Part shown: piece by piece, positions 16,929-24,877 of the stretch
Position numbering within the stretch: position 1 is the first letter of the stretch
Layout: the number at the start of each line of letters is the position of its first letter
Assembly: GCF_026242055.1 (NCBI RefSeq)
Contig: NZ_JAPJDL010000036.1
Span: forward strand, 22,227 to 86,226
DNA: 64,000 nucleotides
Direction of reading: 5' to 3'
From: Lentzea sp. NEAU-D7
GTDB taxonomy: Bacteria > Actinomycetota > Actinomycetes > Mycobacteriales > Pseudonocardiaceae
Program-made: the position numbers and the translations under genes
The notes under the pieces: generated by a model
What the model was told of the DNA's origin: nothing
Databases searched by the model: none
What the model saw: the letters and a program-made list of their open reading frames with translations, nothing else

Positions 16929-17612
16929 GTGGAGACGCCACCCGTCGTGTCGCCCGAGGAGTGGGACGCGGCCCGCCAGGACCTGCTGCGCGAGGAGAAG
17001 GAACACACCCGCCAGAAGGACGCGCTGGCAGCGCGACGCCGCCGGCTGCCGCGGGTCCGCGTCGGGAAGCGGTACACCTTCGGGGGACCGGAGGGGGACG
17101 TCGACCTGCCCGGCCTGTTCGCCGGGCGGCGCCAGCTGATCGTCTACCGGCACTTCTTCGAGCCCGGCGTTGCCGACTGGCCGGAAGGCGGCTGCAGCGG
17201 CTGCGCCATGTTCACCGACAACCTCGGCCACCTCGCCCACCTCAACGCCCGCGACGTCACGTTCGTGATGGTCTCCGCCGCTCCGCAGAAGGACATCAGT
17301 CGCTACCGCCACCGCATGGGCTGGGACGGCATCCCCTGGTACACGACCCGGGACGACTTCTCGGAGGACTTCGGCGTCGCCGAGTACTTCGGCCTCAACG
17401 TCTTCCTCCGCGACGGCGCCGAGGTCTGCCGCACCTACTTCACCAACGCGCGTTCCGCGGAGCAGATCGGCAACGTCTGGAGCCTGCTCGACCTCACACC
17501 GCTCGGCCGCCAGGAGGAGTGGGAGGACTCGCCGCAGGGCTACCCGCAGGAGCCGCCGTACCGGTGGTGGCGCCGCCACGACGAGTACGGCACCGCCGAG
17601 GACGCCGGCTGA
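16929..17612 (+). CDS. DUF899 family thioredoxin-fold protein
   Basis: A 227-residue protein of the DUF899 family, a thioredoxin-like fold related to AhpC/TSA proteins. The family core is clear: RHFFEPG, then a GCSGCAMFTDN motif with two Cys that would be the redox site, FVMVSAAP, and a closing aromatic-rich stretch. GTG 16929 is preceded by AAGGAG. The sigma-B-like promoter in front, and the stressosome operon immediately downstream, suggest a stress-protective thiol or peroxide function; no activity is established for the family. Confidence 0.86.
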   Translation: METPPVVSPEEWDAARQDLLREEKEHTRQKDALAARRRRLPRVRVGKRYTFGGPEGDVDLPGLFAGRRQLIVYRHFFEPGVADWPEGGCSGCAMFTDNLGHLAHLNARDVTFVMVSAAPQKDISRYRHRMGWDGIPWYTTRDDFSEDFGVAEYFGLNVFLRDGAEVCRTYFTNARSAEQIGNVWSLLDLTPLGRQEEWEDSPQGYPQEPPYRWWRRHDEYGTAEDAG

Positions 17613-17670
17613 CCGGCGCCCACGAGGTTCCGGATCTCCGCCTGTAGGCTTCGCGCGGCAGACGCGAACG

Positions 17671-17761
17671 TCAAGCAGTCGGCGCATCGCAGTCCTTAGC
17701 TGCACGGCCAGGGTGACCGGTGAGATCACCGCGGTCCGTCGACCGTCGACTGCTTGAGGAG
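17671..17761 (+). promoter_or_regulatory. Leader inverted repeat next to the stressosome operon ribosome-binding site
   Basis: TCAAGCAGTCG (17671-17681) is perfectly complementary to CGACTGCTTGA (17747-17757), 11 bp across 65 nt. The right arm runs into the Shine-Dalgarno GAGGAG (17756-17761) of the first stressosome gene. A smaller hairpin GGTGA/TCACC lies between. The fold could limit ribosome access or be an operator. Confidence 0.5.
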
Positions 17762-17767
17762 AACTGA

Positions 17768-18619
17768 GTGACTGCGGACGCAGGGCACGCCCAGAACCTG
17801 TCCGACCTGATGCGGACCAACGCGGAGCCCTTGATCGAGAAGTGGGTGGACGCGGTCGCGGCGCTGCTGCGCGGACGGTCGACGCGAACGGAGCTCGAAC
17901 GGGACTTCAGGGAGTTCTTCGCGGCGCTGCTGCCCCTGGTGGGCCACGACGGCCGGGACATCAGCGGCCGGGAGTTCGGCGACATGCGCTCGTTGCTGGA
18001 CGAGTACTCGCGCGCCAGGGTCCGGGCGGGCTTCACGCCGACCGAGACGGCGTCGAGCCTGTTCTCCCTGAAGCGCGTGGTCTTCGAGCTCACCGAGAAC
18101 AGCGACGACCCGCAGGTGTACCGGCAGCAGACGGCCTTCTCCGGGCTGCTGGACGCGCTCGGGCTGCTGACCTTCGAGTTCTACGCGCAGGCCCGTGACG
18201 AGATCATCCGGGAGCAGTCGGAGCAGCTCCTGGAGCTCACCACCCCGGTGGTGAAGATCTGGGAGGGCGTCCTCGCGGTGCCGCTGGTCGGCACCCTCGA
18301 CTCGGCCCGCACCCAGGTGGTGATGGAGAAGCTGCTCGAAGCGCTGGTGGAGACCGGCTCCGAGCACGCGATCATCGACATCACCGGTGTCTTCGCGGTC
18401 GACACCCAGGTCGCGCAGCACCTGCTCAAGACCGTGGTCGCGGCCCGGCTGATGGGCGCGGAGTGCATCGTGTCCGGCATCCGCCCGCAGATCGCGCAGA
18501 CGATCGTGGCGCTCGGCATCGAGTTCGGCGACATCGTCACCAAGGCCTCCCTCGCCGACGCGCTGCGGCACGCACTGCGCCGTGACGACGTCGACGTCGT
18601 CCGCAGCCAGGCCCTCTGA
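17768..18619 (+). CDS. rsbR: RsbR-type stressosome scaffold (RsbRD_N + STAS)
   Basis: A 283-residue stressosome core protein. Residues about 10-150 are a helical N-terminal sensory domain of the RsbT co-antagonist type (LIEKWVDAVAALLRG start). Residues about 165-275 are a STAS domain (VPLVGTLDSARTQVVMEKLLEAL, then HAIIDITGVFAVDTQVAQHLLKTV). RsbR and RsbS assemble the megadalton complex that holds RsbT until stress. GTG 17768 has GAGGAG 6 nt upstream. First gene of a seven-gene run in which every following start overlaps the previous stop. Confidence 0.9.
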   Translation: MTADAGHAQNLSDLMRTNAEPLIEKWVDAVAALLRGRSTRTELERDFREFFAALLPLVGHDGRDISGREFGDMRSLLDEYSRARVRAGFTPTETASSLFSLKRVVFELTENSDDPQVYRQQTAFSGLLDALGLLTFEFYAQARDEIIREQSEQLLELTTPVVKIWEGVLAVPLVGTLDSARTQVVMEKLLEALVETGSEHAIIDITGVFAVDTQVAQHLLKTVVAARLMGAECIVSGIRPQIAQTIVALGIEFGDIVTKASLADALRHALRRDDVDVVRSQAL

Positions 18620-18987
18620 TGGAACGCGTGCCGATTCTCAAGATCGGCGGCGTGCTGCTCGTCTCCATCCAGATCGACCTGCAGGACCAGAGCGTGCTCG
18701 CTCTGCAGGAGGACCTGGCGGAGAAGATCTGCGCGACCGGCGCCCACGGCGTGGTCATCGACATCTCGGCGGTCGAGATCGTCGACTCGTTCATCGGGCG
18801 GATGTTCGCCACGATCGCGTCCATCTCCCGCCTGTTCGACGCGGACACCGTCGTGGTGGGCATGAGGCCGGCGGTGGCGATCACGCTGGTGGAGCTCGGT
18901 CTCACTCTGGGTGGTGTGCGCACGGCGCTCGACCTCGAACGCGGGATGAAGATCCTGGGACAGCTCGGTCGCGGACGGGACTTCTGA
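18619..18987 (+). CDS. rsbS: RsbS-type STAS antagonist
   Basis: A 122-residue single STAS domain protein, the size of RsbS. The conserved phosphorylation region VIDISAVEIVDSFIGRM places a Ser after the VD, equivalent to the Ser phosphorylated by RsbT. It forms the stressosome core with RsbR and keeps RsbT bound in unstressed cells. Its ATG shares one base with the RsbR stop (TGATG), and its own stop shares one base with the RsbT start, so expression should be tightly coupled. Confidence 0.92.
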   Translation: MERVPILKIGGVLLVSIQIDLQDQSVLALQEDLAEKICATGAHGVVIDISAVEIVDSFIGRMFATIASISRLFDADTVVVGMRPAVAITLVELGLTLGGVRTALDLERGMKILGQLGRGRDF

Positions 18988-19400
18988 TGCCGCCCCGGTC
19001 CGAAGGGCCGGAGGAAGTGCCCATCAGCGGTGACGACGACGTCGTCCGCGTGCGCCAGCTCGTGCGCACGTACGCGCAGCAGACCAAGCTGTCGCTGGTG
19101 GACCAGACGAAGCTGGTCACGGCGGCCAGCGAGCTCGCGCGGAACACGCTCATCTACGGCGGCGGGGGTTTCGCCCGCGTCGAGGAGGTCAGCGACGGAC
19201 GCCGCGCGGGCGTGCGGGCCTCCTTCCACGACGAGGGACCCGGCATCCCCGACCTGACGCTCGCGCTCGCCGACGGCTGGAGCAGCGGCAGCGGACTCGG
19301 GCTGGGCCTGAGCGGCGCACGCCGCCTGGTGGACGAGTTCGAGCTGGACACGGAGGTCGGCCGCGGCACGGTCGTGACGGTGGTCAAGTGGAAGAGATGA
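18987..19400 (+). CDS. rsbT: RsbT-type switch serine kinase
   Basis: A 137-residue HATPase-fold protein kinase. The N-box reads TAASELARNTLIYGGGG and the G1/G2 boxes are DEGPGIPD and GLGLGLSGARRL. RsbT phosphorylates RsbS and RsbR, then leaves the complex and activates a PP2C phosphatase of the RsbU kind. In this operon the phosphatase target is likely the receiver-GAF-PP2C protein encoded at 22146. The ATG overlaps the rsbS stop by one base. Confidence 0.92.
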   Translation: MPPRSEGPEEVPISGDDDVVRVRQLVRTYAQQTKLSLVDQTKLVTAASELARNTLIYGGGGFARVEEVSDGRRAGVRASFHDEGPGIPDLTLALADGWSSGSGLGLGLSGARRLVDEFELDTEVGRGTVVTVVKWKR

Positions 19401-20425
19401 CCACGGCCAACTGCCTTCCGCTGGTGCGCGACGAGGTCTGGCTGCCCGTGGAGGAGACCGCCCAGGTGGGCAGGATCCGCCGCGCGGCCACGTCGCTGGC
19501 CGAGCGGCTGGGGTTCGGCGCCACGCGCACGGCCGAGATCGGCCTCGCCGCCACCGAGATCGGGACGAACCTGCACAAGCACGCCCAGCAGGGCGTCGTG
19601 CTGATCCGCACGGTGCGCGGAGAGCGGGACGCGGCGGTGGAGATCCTCGCCGTCGACCGCGGCCCCGGCATCGCCGACATGGCGCTGGCGTGGGAGGACG
19701 GCCAGTCCACGACCGGCACGCTCGGCGTCGGGCTCGGCGCGGTGGCGCGGCTGGCGACGTCCTGCGCGATGAGTTCGCGCCCGGGCCGGGGAACCGCGCT
19801 GGTGGCGCGGTTCGCCCCGAAGCTGGACTGGGCACCCGAATGGGGTGAGGAACGAGCGGCAGGGGTGACCAGGCCGATCAACGGCGAGGACGTGTGCGGC
19901 GACGCCTACGCGGTCTGCCGGAGCACGGACCGGATGATGCTGATGATGTGCGACGGCTCCGGGCACGGTCCGCTGGCGGCGGCCGCGTCCGACGCCGCGG
20001 TGCGGGTGTTCCGCGAACAGCCGTTCCTGCCGCCCGACCAGGTGGTCGCCCGCCTGCACACGGCGTTGCGCGGCACGCGGGGAGGCGCGGTGGCGGTCGC
20101 GGACGTCGACCTGGTCCGCCGGACCGTGCGCTTCTGCGGACTGGGCAACATCGCCGCGGCGGTGCTGGCGGACGGCCGCAAGCAGGGCATGATCTCGGTG
20201 CCCGGAGTCGCGGGCCACCAGGCACGCACGATCCGCACGTTCGACTACCCGCTCCCGGAGCGCGCCGTCGTGGCCATGCACTCCGACGGTCTTACCGAGC
20301 GCTGGGGCCCGGACCACGGCAGCGACCTGCTCGCGGACCCGCCGGTGCTGATCGCGGCGACGCTGCTGCGCGAGGCGGGCGTGCGCCACGACGACGCCTG
20401 CGTGCTGGTGGCCCGACCGGCATGA
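19397..20425 (+). CDS. HATPase-PP2C fusion (RsbT-like plus RsbX-like phosphatase)
   Basis: About 342 residues. The N-terminal half (about 15-145) is a second RsbT-like ATPase domain (ATEIGTNLHKHAQQG; DRGPGIADMA; GTLGVGLGAVARL). The C-terminal half (about 150-342) is a small PP2C/SpoIIE phosphatase (VCGDAYAV, MCDGSGHGPLA, GLGNIAAA, HSDGLTERW). RsbX resets the stressosome by dephosphorylating RsbS and RsbR; the fused kinase-like half could oppose or target it. ATG 19397 sits in an ATGA overlap with the rsbT stop; GTG 19388 is an in-frame alternative. Confidence 0.87.
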   Translation: MTTANCLPLVRDEVWLPVEETAQVGRIRRAATSLAERLGFGATRTAEIGLAATEIGTNLHKHAQQGVVLIRTVRGERDAAVEILAVDRGPGIADMALAWEDGQSTTGTLGVGLGAVARLATSCAMSSRPGRGTALVARFAPKLDWAPEWGEERAAGVTRPINGEDVCGDAYAVCRSTDRMMLMMCDGSGHGPLAAAASDAAVRVFREQPFLPPDQVVARLHTALRGTRGGAVAVADVDLVRRTVRFCGLGNIAAAVLADGRKQGMISVPGVAGHQARTIRTFDYPLPERAVVAMHSDGLTERWGPDHGSDLLADPPVLIAATLLREAGVRHDDACVLVARPA

Positions 20426-22146
20426 CCACCACCGACCTGCTGAAGCTCGTGATCGCCGACGAGCGCGACGTGTTCCTGCTCCGCCAGCGGGGCAGGCAGG
20501 TCGCGGCGGCGGCCGGGCTCGACGGGCAGAACCAGATCCGCGTGGCGACGGCGCTGAGCGACGTCGGCCGGGAGCTGGTGCGGCAGGAGGTCGCCACGAC
20601 CGCGGTCTTCCGGCTGCGGCGCGGGCAGGCCCCCGCGTTGCTCGTCGAGCTGTCGTGGCAGGGGCCGGTGAGCGACACCGGTCCCGGCTGGGACACCGCC
20701 CGCAGGTTGATGAACGACCTGGTCATGAGCACCACCGGCGTCACGATGGTGAAGAAGGTGCCGCAGGCCGTCGCGCTCGACGAGAGCCTGCTCCAGGCGC
20801 TGCGCGAGGACAAGGGCACCACCGCGCTCGACGAGCTGCGCGCCCAGAACCAGGAACTGCTCGAGACGCTGGAGAACCTGGAGGCCAAGAGCACGGAGCT
20901 CGAACGGCTCAACGCCGAGCTGGAGGAGACCAACCGCGGCGTCATGGCTCTCTACCAGGAGCTGTCCGACGAGCTGGAACAGACGAACCAGGGCGTGGTC
21001 GCCCTCTACGCCGAGCTGGACGCGAAGTCCGCGGAGCTGCGGGACGCGGCCGCCGCGCGGATCCGGTTCTGGTCCAACATCAGCCACGAGCTGCGCGCCC
21101 CGATCAACTCGGTGGTCGGCTTGACCCGGCTGCTCGGCGGACCGGGCGGCGACCCCATGACCGACGACCAGCGCCACCACGTGGACCTGATCAACGAGTC
21201 CGCCGCGACGTTGCTGGCGCTGGTGAACGAACTGCTCGACACCGCGAAGGCCGAGTCGGGCAGCCTGCGGCCGCGGATGGCACCCGTCGCGCTCGACTAC
21301 GTGATCGCACAGCTGCGGTCGGCGGCGCGGCCGTTGCTGCGCTCCGACGAGGTGCGGCTGGTGGTGGACACGCTGCCCACGTTGCGGCCGTTGGTCACCG
21401 ACGAGACGATGCTCGTGCGGATCCTGCGCAACGTCCTGTCCAACGCGGTCAAGTTCACCCAGCGCGGCGAGATCCGCTTCACCGCCGAGGCCGGCCCCGG
21501 TCCCGACGAGGTGCGGTTCGTGGTCACCGACACGGGCATCGGCATCCCGCCCGCCGAGCAGGACCGGGTGTTCGAGGAGTTCTACCAGGTGCCCAACGCG
21601 TTGCAGATCGGTGCGAGCGGCACCGGTCTCGGCCTGTCCTACGCGCGCAAGCTCGCCGAGATCCTCGGCGGGAGCCTGGAGCTGAACAGCACACCCGGCA
21701 TCGGCACGCAGGTCGTGCTCACCCTGCGCACCGCGGAGGACGAGTTCGTCCAGCCCGCGCCCGTCGCCTGCGCGCTGATCGCGGACGGCGACGAGAAGTG
21801 CCGCACGGAGCTGCGTGACGCCCTGGCCGGCATCGCCGCCGAGGTGGTCGAGACCGAGGACGGCCGCACCGCGCTGAACCTGGCGAAGTCGCTGCGCCCG
21901 GACCTGGTCCTCGTGAGCGCGAGCGCTCCGGTGATGAGCGGCAGCGCGGTGCTGTCGGTGCTGCGGCTCGACCCGGAGCTCGCGGGGGTACCGGTGGTCA
22001 TCGTGTGCGGCGACGACCCCGGTGGTCTCGCGCGCAGCGTGCACAGCCTCGGAGCCGCGATGCTGCACGAGGCCCGCATCTCCCCGGAAACGGTGAGCCG
22101 GGCGGTCAGGGACGCCCAGCTGACGGCGCGCGGAACGGACGGCTGA
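20422..22146 (+). CDS. Cytoplasmic hybrid histidine kinase with RsbT-like N-terminus and degenerate receiver
   Basis: A 574-residue kinase without membrane helices. Residues about 5-85 resemble the RsbT ATPase start but lack the N-box Asn. Residues about 135-212 are a Glu/Leu-rich coiled coil. HisKA follows with the phosphoacceptor H222 (SNISHELRAP), then HATPase (NVLSNAVKFT; DTGIGIPP; GTGLGLSYARKL). The last about 120 residues are a receiver fold in which the phosphoacceptor Asp is replaced by Ser (LVLVSASAP). ATGA overlap with the previous gene. The partner should be the response regulator encoded next. The coiled coil may dock the kinase on the stressosome; this is inference. Confidence 0.9.
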   Translation: MTTTDLLKLVIADERDVFLLRQRGRQVAAAAGLDGQNQIRVATALSDVGRELVRQEVATTAVFRLRRGQAPALLVELSWQGPVSDTGPGWDTARRLMNDLVMSTTGVTMVKKVPQAVALDESLLQALREDKGTTALDELRAQNQELLETLENLEAKSTELERLNAELEETNRGVMALYQELSDELEQTNQGVVALYAELDAKSAELRDAAAARIRFWSNISHELRAPINSVVGLTRLLGGPGGDPMTDDQRHHVDLINESAATLLALVNELLDTAKAESGSLRPRMAPVALDYVIAQLRSAARPLLRSDEVRLVVDTLPTLRPLVTDETMLVRILRNVLSNAVKFTQRGEIRFTAEAGPGPDEVRFVVTDTGIGIPPAEQDRVFEEFYQVPNALQIGASGTGLGLSYARKLAEILGGSLELNSTPGIGTQVVLTLRTAEDEFVQPAPVACALIADGDEKCRTELRDALAGIAAEVVETEDGRTALNLAKSLRPDLVLVSASAPVMSGSAVLSVLRLDPELAGVPVVIVCGDDPGGLARSVHSLGAAMLHEARISPETVSRAVRDAQLTARGTDG

Positions 22147-23699
22147 TGAACCCGACAGCCATGGGCGGAGGGCCGGCCAGGGTCCTCGTGGTGGACGACC
22201 TGGAGGCGAGCCGGTTCATCGCCTGCAGCTGGCTGCGCCGCAGCGGCCACACGGTGGTCGAGGCGACCACGGCGGCGGAGGCGCTCACCGCGCTGGAGGC
22301 CGACTCGTTCGACCTCGTCCTGCTCGACGTGCACCTGCCGGACATGAGCGGCTACGACGTGACGGAGCGGATCAAGGCTGATCCCCGCACGCGCTCGATC
22401 CCGGTCGTGATGCTCTCGGCGACCTACATCGAGCCCGAGGACAAGGTTCTCGGGCTCACCCGCGGCGCCGACGCCTACCTCACCGAACCCGTCGATCCCG
22501 GCGAGCTGCTCGCCAACGTCGAGGCGGCGTTGCGCTACCACCGCGCCCGTGCCCTCGCCGAACACCTCGCCGCCCGGCTGACCAGGCTGACCACGGCCAC
22601 GTTCGCGGTCAACGCCGCGACCACGTTCGAGACACTGGCCGAAGCCGCCGCGATCGGGGCCGCGGACGTGCTCGACACGGAGGCGACCGCCGTTCTCACC
22701 GCCCCGTCCGGTGCCGTCTGCGTCGTGACGGCGGGCAGCGGGACCGGGGCCCGTCCGCAGAACGCGGACGTCGAGCAGTGGATGGTGGCGCTCAGCCCGG
22801 GAGTCGGCGTCACCGTGGTCGAGGCCGGTGCGGTGCCGTGGCACCCGTTGGCGGTGGCGGTGGTCGCGCGCACGAAGCCGCGCCGCCCGCCCATCGGGAT
22901 CGTGGTCGGGTCTCGGGCCGTGACCGGTGACGACGACCGGAACCTGCTGCGCCAGCTCGCCCAGGCGACCGCGCTGGCCGCCGAGGGCCTGCACACGTTC
23001 GCCGAGGAGCATTCGCTCGCGCTCACCTTGCAGCGCAGCCTCCTGCCCCGCGCGTTGCCGCACCGCCCGGAACTGCCGATGACGGCCCGGTACGTGCCCG
23101 CGTCGAGCAACGCCGAGATCGGCGGCGACTTCTACGACGTGATCGAGCTCGGCGGGAACCTGCTGATCGCCATCGGAGACGTGTGCGGCCACTCGATCGA
23201 GGCCGCGACGGTGATGGGGGAGGTGCGGCACACCCTGCGCGCCTACGCGGTGGAGGGCCACCGGCCGGCCGAGATCCTGCGCCTGGTCGACGCCCTGCTC
23301 GAACGGTTCCACCCGATCGGCGGCCTCACCACCATGTGCCTGCTGGAGGTCGACCTGGAGGCGGGCACGATGGCCGTCGCGAACGCCGGTCACGTGCCGC
23401 CGCTGATCGTCGACGACCAGGGCGCTCGCTACGTCGACGTGCGCGGTCCGTTGCTGGGCATCGGGCTGGAACGGCCGGAGGCCACCGTGCTGCCGCTGCC
23501 GCCCGCGACCACCGTGCTCCTGACGACCGACGGTCTCGTCGAACGGCCGGGAATCGACCTGGACGAGGGCATGGAGAAGCTGCGCGCGACCGTGTCGGAC
23601 ACCGAGGACATGGACGATCTCGCCGATCGCCTGCTCGCCGAGCTGGGGCAGGGCAAGCGGGACGACATCGCGCTCCTGCTGCTGCGACGTCTCGGGTGA
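22146..23699 (+). CDS. Response regulator with GAF and PP2C (SpoIIE-type) output
   Basis: A 517-residue protein. A receiver domain occupies residues about 12-130 with phosphoacceptor D61 (LVLLDVHLP) and the acidic pair VVDD. A GAF-like region spans about 155-290. The C-terminal 230 residues are a PP2C phosphatase (IGGDFYDVIEL; IGDVCGHSIEAA; NAGHVPP; TTDGLVER; KRDDIALLLL). It is the likely integration point: phosphorylated by the kinase encoded just upstream and possibly activated by RsbT, it would dephosphorylate an anti-anti-sigma factor. The ATG overlaps the kinase stop by one base. Confidence 0.91.
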   Translation: MNPTAMGGGPARVLVVDDLEASRFIACSWLRRSGHTVVEATTAAEALTALEADSFDLVLLDVHLPDMSGYDVTERIKADPRTRSIPVVMLSATYIEPEDKVLGLTRGADAYLTEPVDPGELLANVEAALRYHRARALAEHLAARLTRLTTATFAVNAATTFETLAEAAAIGAADVLDTEATAVLTAPSGAVCVVTAGSGTGARPQNADVEQWMVALSPGVGVTVVEAGAVPWHPLAVAVVARTKPRRPPIGIVVGSRAVTGDDDRNLLRQLAQATALAAEGLHTFAEEHSLALTLQRSLLPRALPHRPELPMTARYVPASSNAEIGGDFYDVIELGGNLLIAIGDVCGHSIEAATVMGEVRHTLRAYAVEGHRPAEILRLVDALLERFHPIGGLTTMCLLEVDLEAGTMAVANAGHVPPLIVDDQGARYVDVRGPLLGIGLERPEATVLPLPPATTVLLTTDGLVERPGIDLDEGMEKLRATVSDTEDMDDLADRLLAELGQGKRDDIALLLLRRLG

Positions 23700-24085
23700 C
23701 GGCTCGCGTGGTGGACCTGCCGGTGACGCGGGGCATGTGCATGGCCTCGTTGCGCCGCGATCTCACCGCCGCCCTGGACGGACTCGGCGAGGACCACCTC
23801 TACGACGTGCAGCTCGTGGTGACCGAACTCGTGGCGAACGTGCTGGACCACACCTCCAGCAGCACCGGCCACCTCCGGGTCCTGCTGCGCCAGGAGCCCT
23901 GCGCGGTGACGGTCGAGGTGGACGACGAGTCCGCGGTGCGGCCGGTGTACGGCCGTTCCAGCCTGGGGGAGCACCGGGGCAGGGGAATGGTGCTGGTGGA
24001 CGACATCTCGCGCGAGTGGGGCTGCCGTCCGCGCGGTGAGAGAGGCAAGACCGTGTTCGCCCTGGTGGAGTGCACCGGAATCTGA
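23696..24085 (+). CDS. RsbW-like anti-sigma factor kinase (HATPase)
   Basis: A 129-residue GHKL ATPase. The N-box reads VVTELVANVLDHT and the lid/G2 region GRGMVLVDDISREWG. In the RsbW group such proteins bind and hold a sigma-B family factor and phosphorylate its anti-anti-sigma. GTG 23696 forms a GTGA overlap with the phosphatase gene. It closes the operon. No sigma factor or free anti-anti-sigma gene is present in the window, so the target lies elsewhere or the protein acts in another switch. Confidence 0.87.
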   Translation: MTARVVDLPVTRGMCMASLRRDLTAALDGLGEDHLYDVQLVVTELVANVLDHTSSSTGHLRVLLRQEPCAVTVEVDDESAVRPVYGRSSLGEHRGRGMVLVDDISREWGCRPRGERGKTVFALVECTGI

Positions 24086-24097
24086 CCCGGCCGGCGC

Positions 24098-24122
24098 GGT
24101 TACCCCGGTTCGGCCGGGGTAT
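24098..24122 (+). promoter_or_regulatory. Possible sigma-B type promoter of the small gene at 24131
   Basis: GGTT at 24098-24101, 15-bp spacer, GGGTAT at 24117-24122. The -10 is perfect, the -35 slightly off consensus. The ATG at 24131 lies 8 nt after the -10, which would give a leaderless message. Confidence 0.5.
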
Positions 24123-24130
24123 CTCGGGCC

Positions 24131-24418
24131 ATGGCCACCACACCGTCAGCGTCCCGCGGCGAGCCGTCCTGGCCGCCGGAAGGACGAGAACCACTTCCCG
24201 CAAGCGGAAGAACCGTCACCGAGCACCTCGAGAACGGCGCGGTCGTGACGTACTTCGACCCCTCCCCGTCCGGCGGGCCGCCGTTCCGGCGTGCGGTCGC
24301 GGTCGGGCCGGAGATCGTCGACCCCGTCACGGACCTGTGCTGGATCCCCCTGATGCGCACAGACCTGACGCTCGACATGGTGATGTGGCCGCTGGTCGTG
24401 GACATCGCTCCGCAGTAG
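24131..24418 (+). CDS. Small hypothetical protein
   Basis: A 95-residue protein that I do not recognise. The first 25 residues are polar and Pro-rich; the rest (ENGAVVTYFDPSPSG, then CWIPLMRTDLTLDMVMWPL) looks like a compact folded domain, with no membrane segment, signal or metal motif. Support for it being real is positional: it has a GGGTAT promoter at leaderless distance right behind the stressosome operon and is followed by a perfect 14-bp terminator hairpin. An antisense frame covers the same stretch, so confidence is moderate. Confidence 0.5.
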   Translation: MATTPSASRGEPSWPPEGREPLPASGRTVTEHLENGAVVTYFDPSPSGGPPFRRAVAVGPEIVDPVTDLCWIPLMRTDLTLDMVMWPLVVDIAPQ

Positions 24419-24421
24419 GCC

Positions 24422-24458
24422 CCGCGGGCGGGGCGACGTGGTGCCGCCCCGCCCGCGG
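24422..24458. terminator. Bidirectional terminator hairpin
   Basis: A perfect 14-bp GC-rich stem (24422-24435 with 24445-24458) around a 9-nt loop, between the convergent small gene and the ankyrin gene. Confidence 0.75.
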
Positions 24459-24460
24459 CC

Positions 24461-24877
24461 TCACCGCGTGACCGCTCCGCTCACGGGCTCCAGCAGCGCC
24501 AGCATCTCCGGCAGGTCGAAGTGCCGGGCGACGTCGAGCGCGGACCTCGGCCCGAGAGCGGGGTCCGCCCCCGCGTCGAGCAGCAGGCGGACGATGCTCT
24601 CGGAGCGCCGGAACACCGCCGCTCCCAGGGCGGTCTGTCCCCGGTCGTTGACCCGGCCGGTGTCGGCGCCCCGCTCCAGCAACGCCCGGACCGCGTCCGT
24701 GTGGCAGTGGTACGCGGCCAGGATCAGCAGGGAGTCGCCCGCACCGTTGGTGAGGTTGACCGGTATCCCCGCGTCGATCGCCTCGGCCAGTCGTGCCGTG
24801 TCACCGGCACGGGCGAGGTCGAACATCGAGCGCAGGAAGGCGAGCTCCTCCTCGGTGAGCGTCTGCTGGCCGCTCAT
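24461..24877 (-). CDS. Ankyrin-repeat protein coupled to catalase
   Basis: A 138-residue cytoplasmic protein made of about three ankyrin repeats after a short helical start (GDSLLILAAYHCHTDAVRALLERGAD; GQTALGAAVFRRSESIVRLLLDAGAD). ATG 24877 overlaps the katE stop (ATGA), so it is translated with the catalase. In Pseudomonas an ankyrin protein (AnkB) encoded next to a catalase is needed for full catalase activity, and the same pairing is seen here with a different catalase clade. A stabilising or heme-delivery role for KatE is the natural inference. Confidence 0.88.
   Translation of the reverse strand: MSGQQTLTEEELAFLRSMFDLARAGDTARLAEAIDAGIPVNLTNGAGDSLLILAAYHCHTDAVRALLERGADTGRVNDRGQTALGAAVFRRSESIVRLLLDAGADPALGPRSALDVARHFDLPEMLALLEPVSGAVTR

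Noticed and set aside
17613..17767. Sigma-B type promoter for the stressosome operon itself
   Set aside because: A GTTC/GTAGG-like pair exists but does not match GTTT and GGGTA; I do not claim it.
24100..24405. Minus-strand frame of 101 codons over the small gene at 24131
   Set aside because: The plus-strand frame has the promoter and terminator in the right order; the minus-strand frame has neither.
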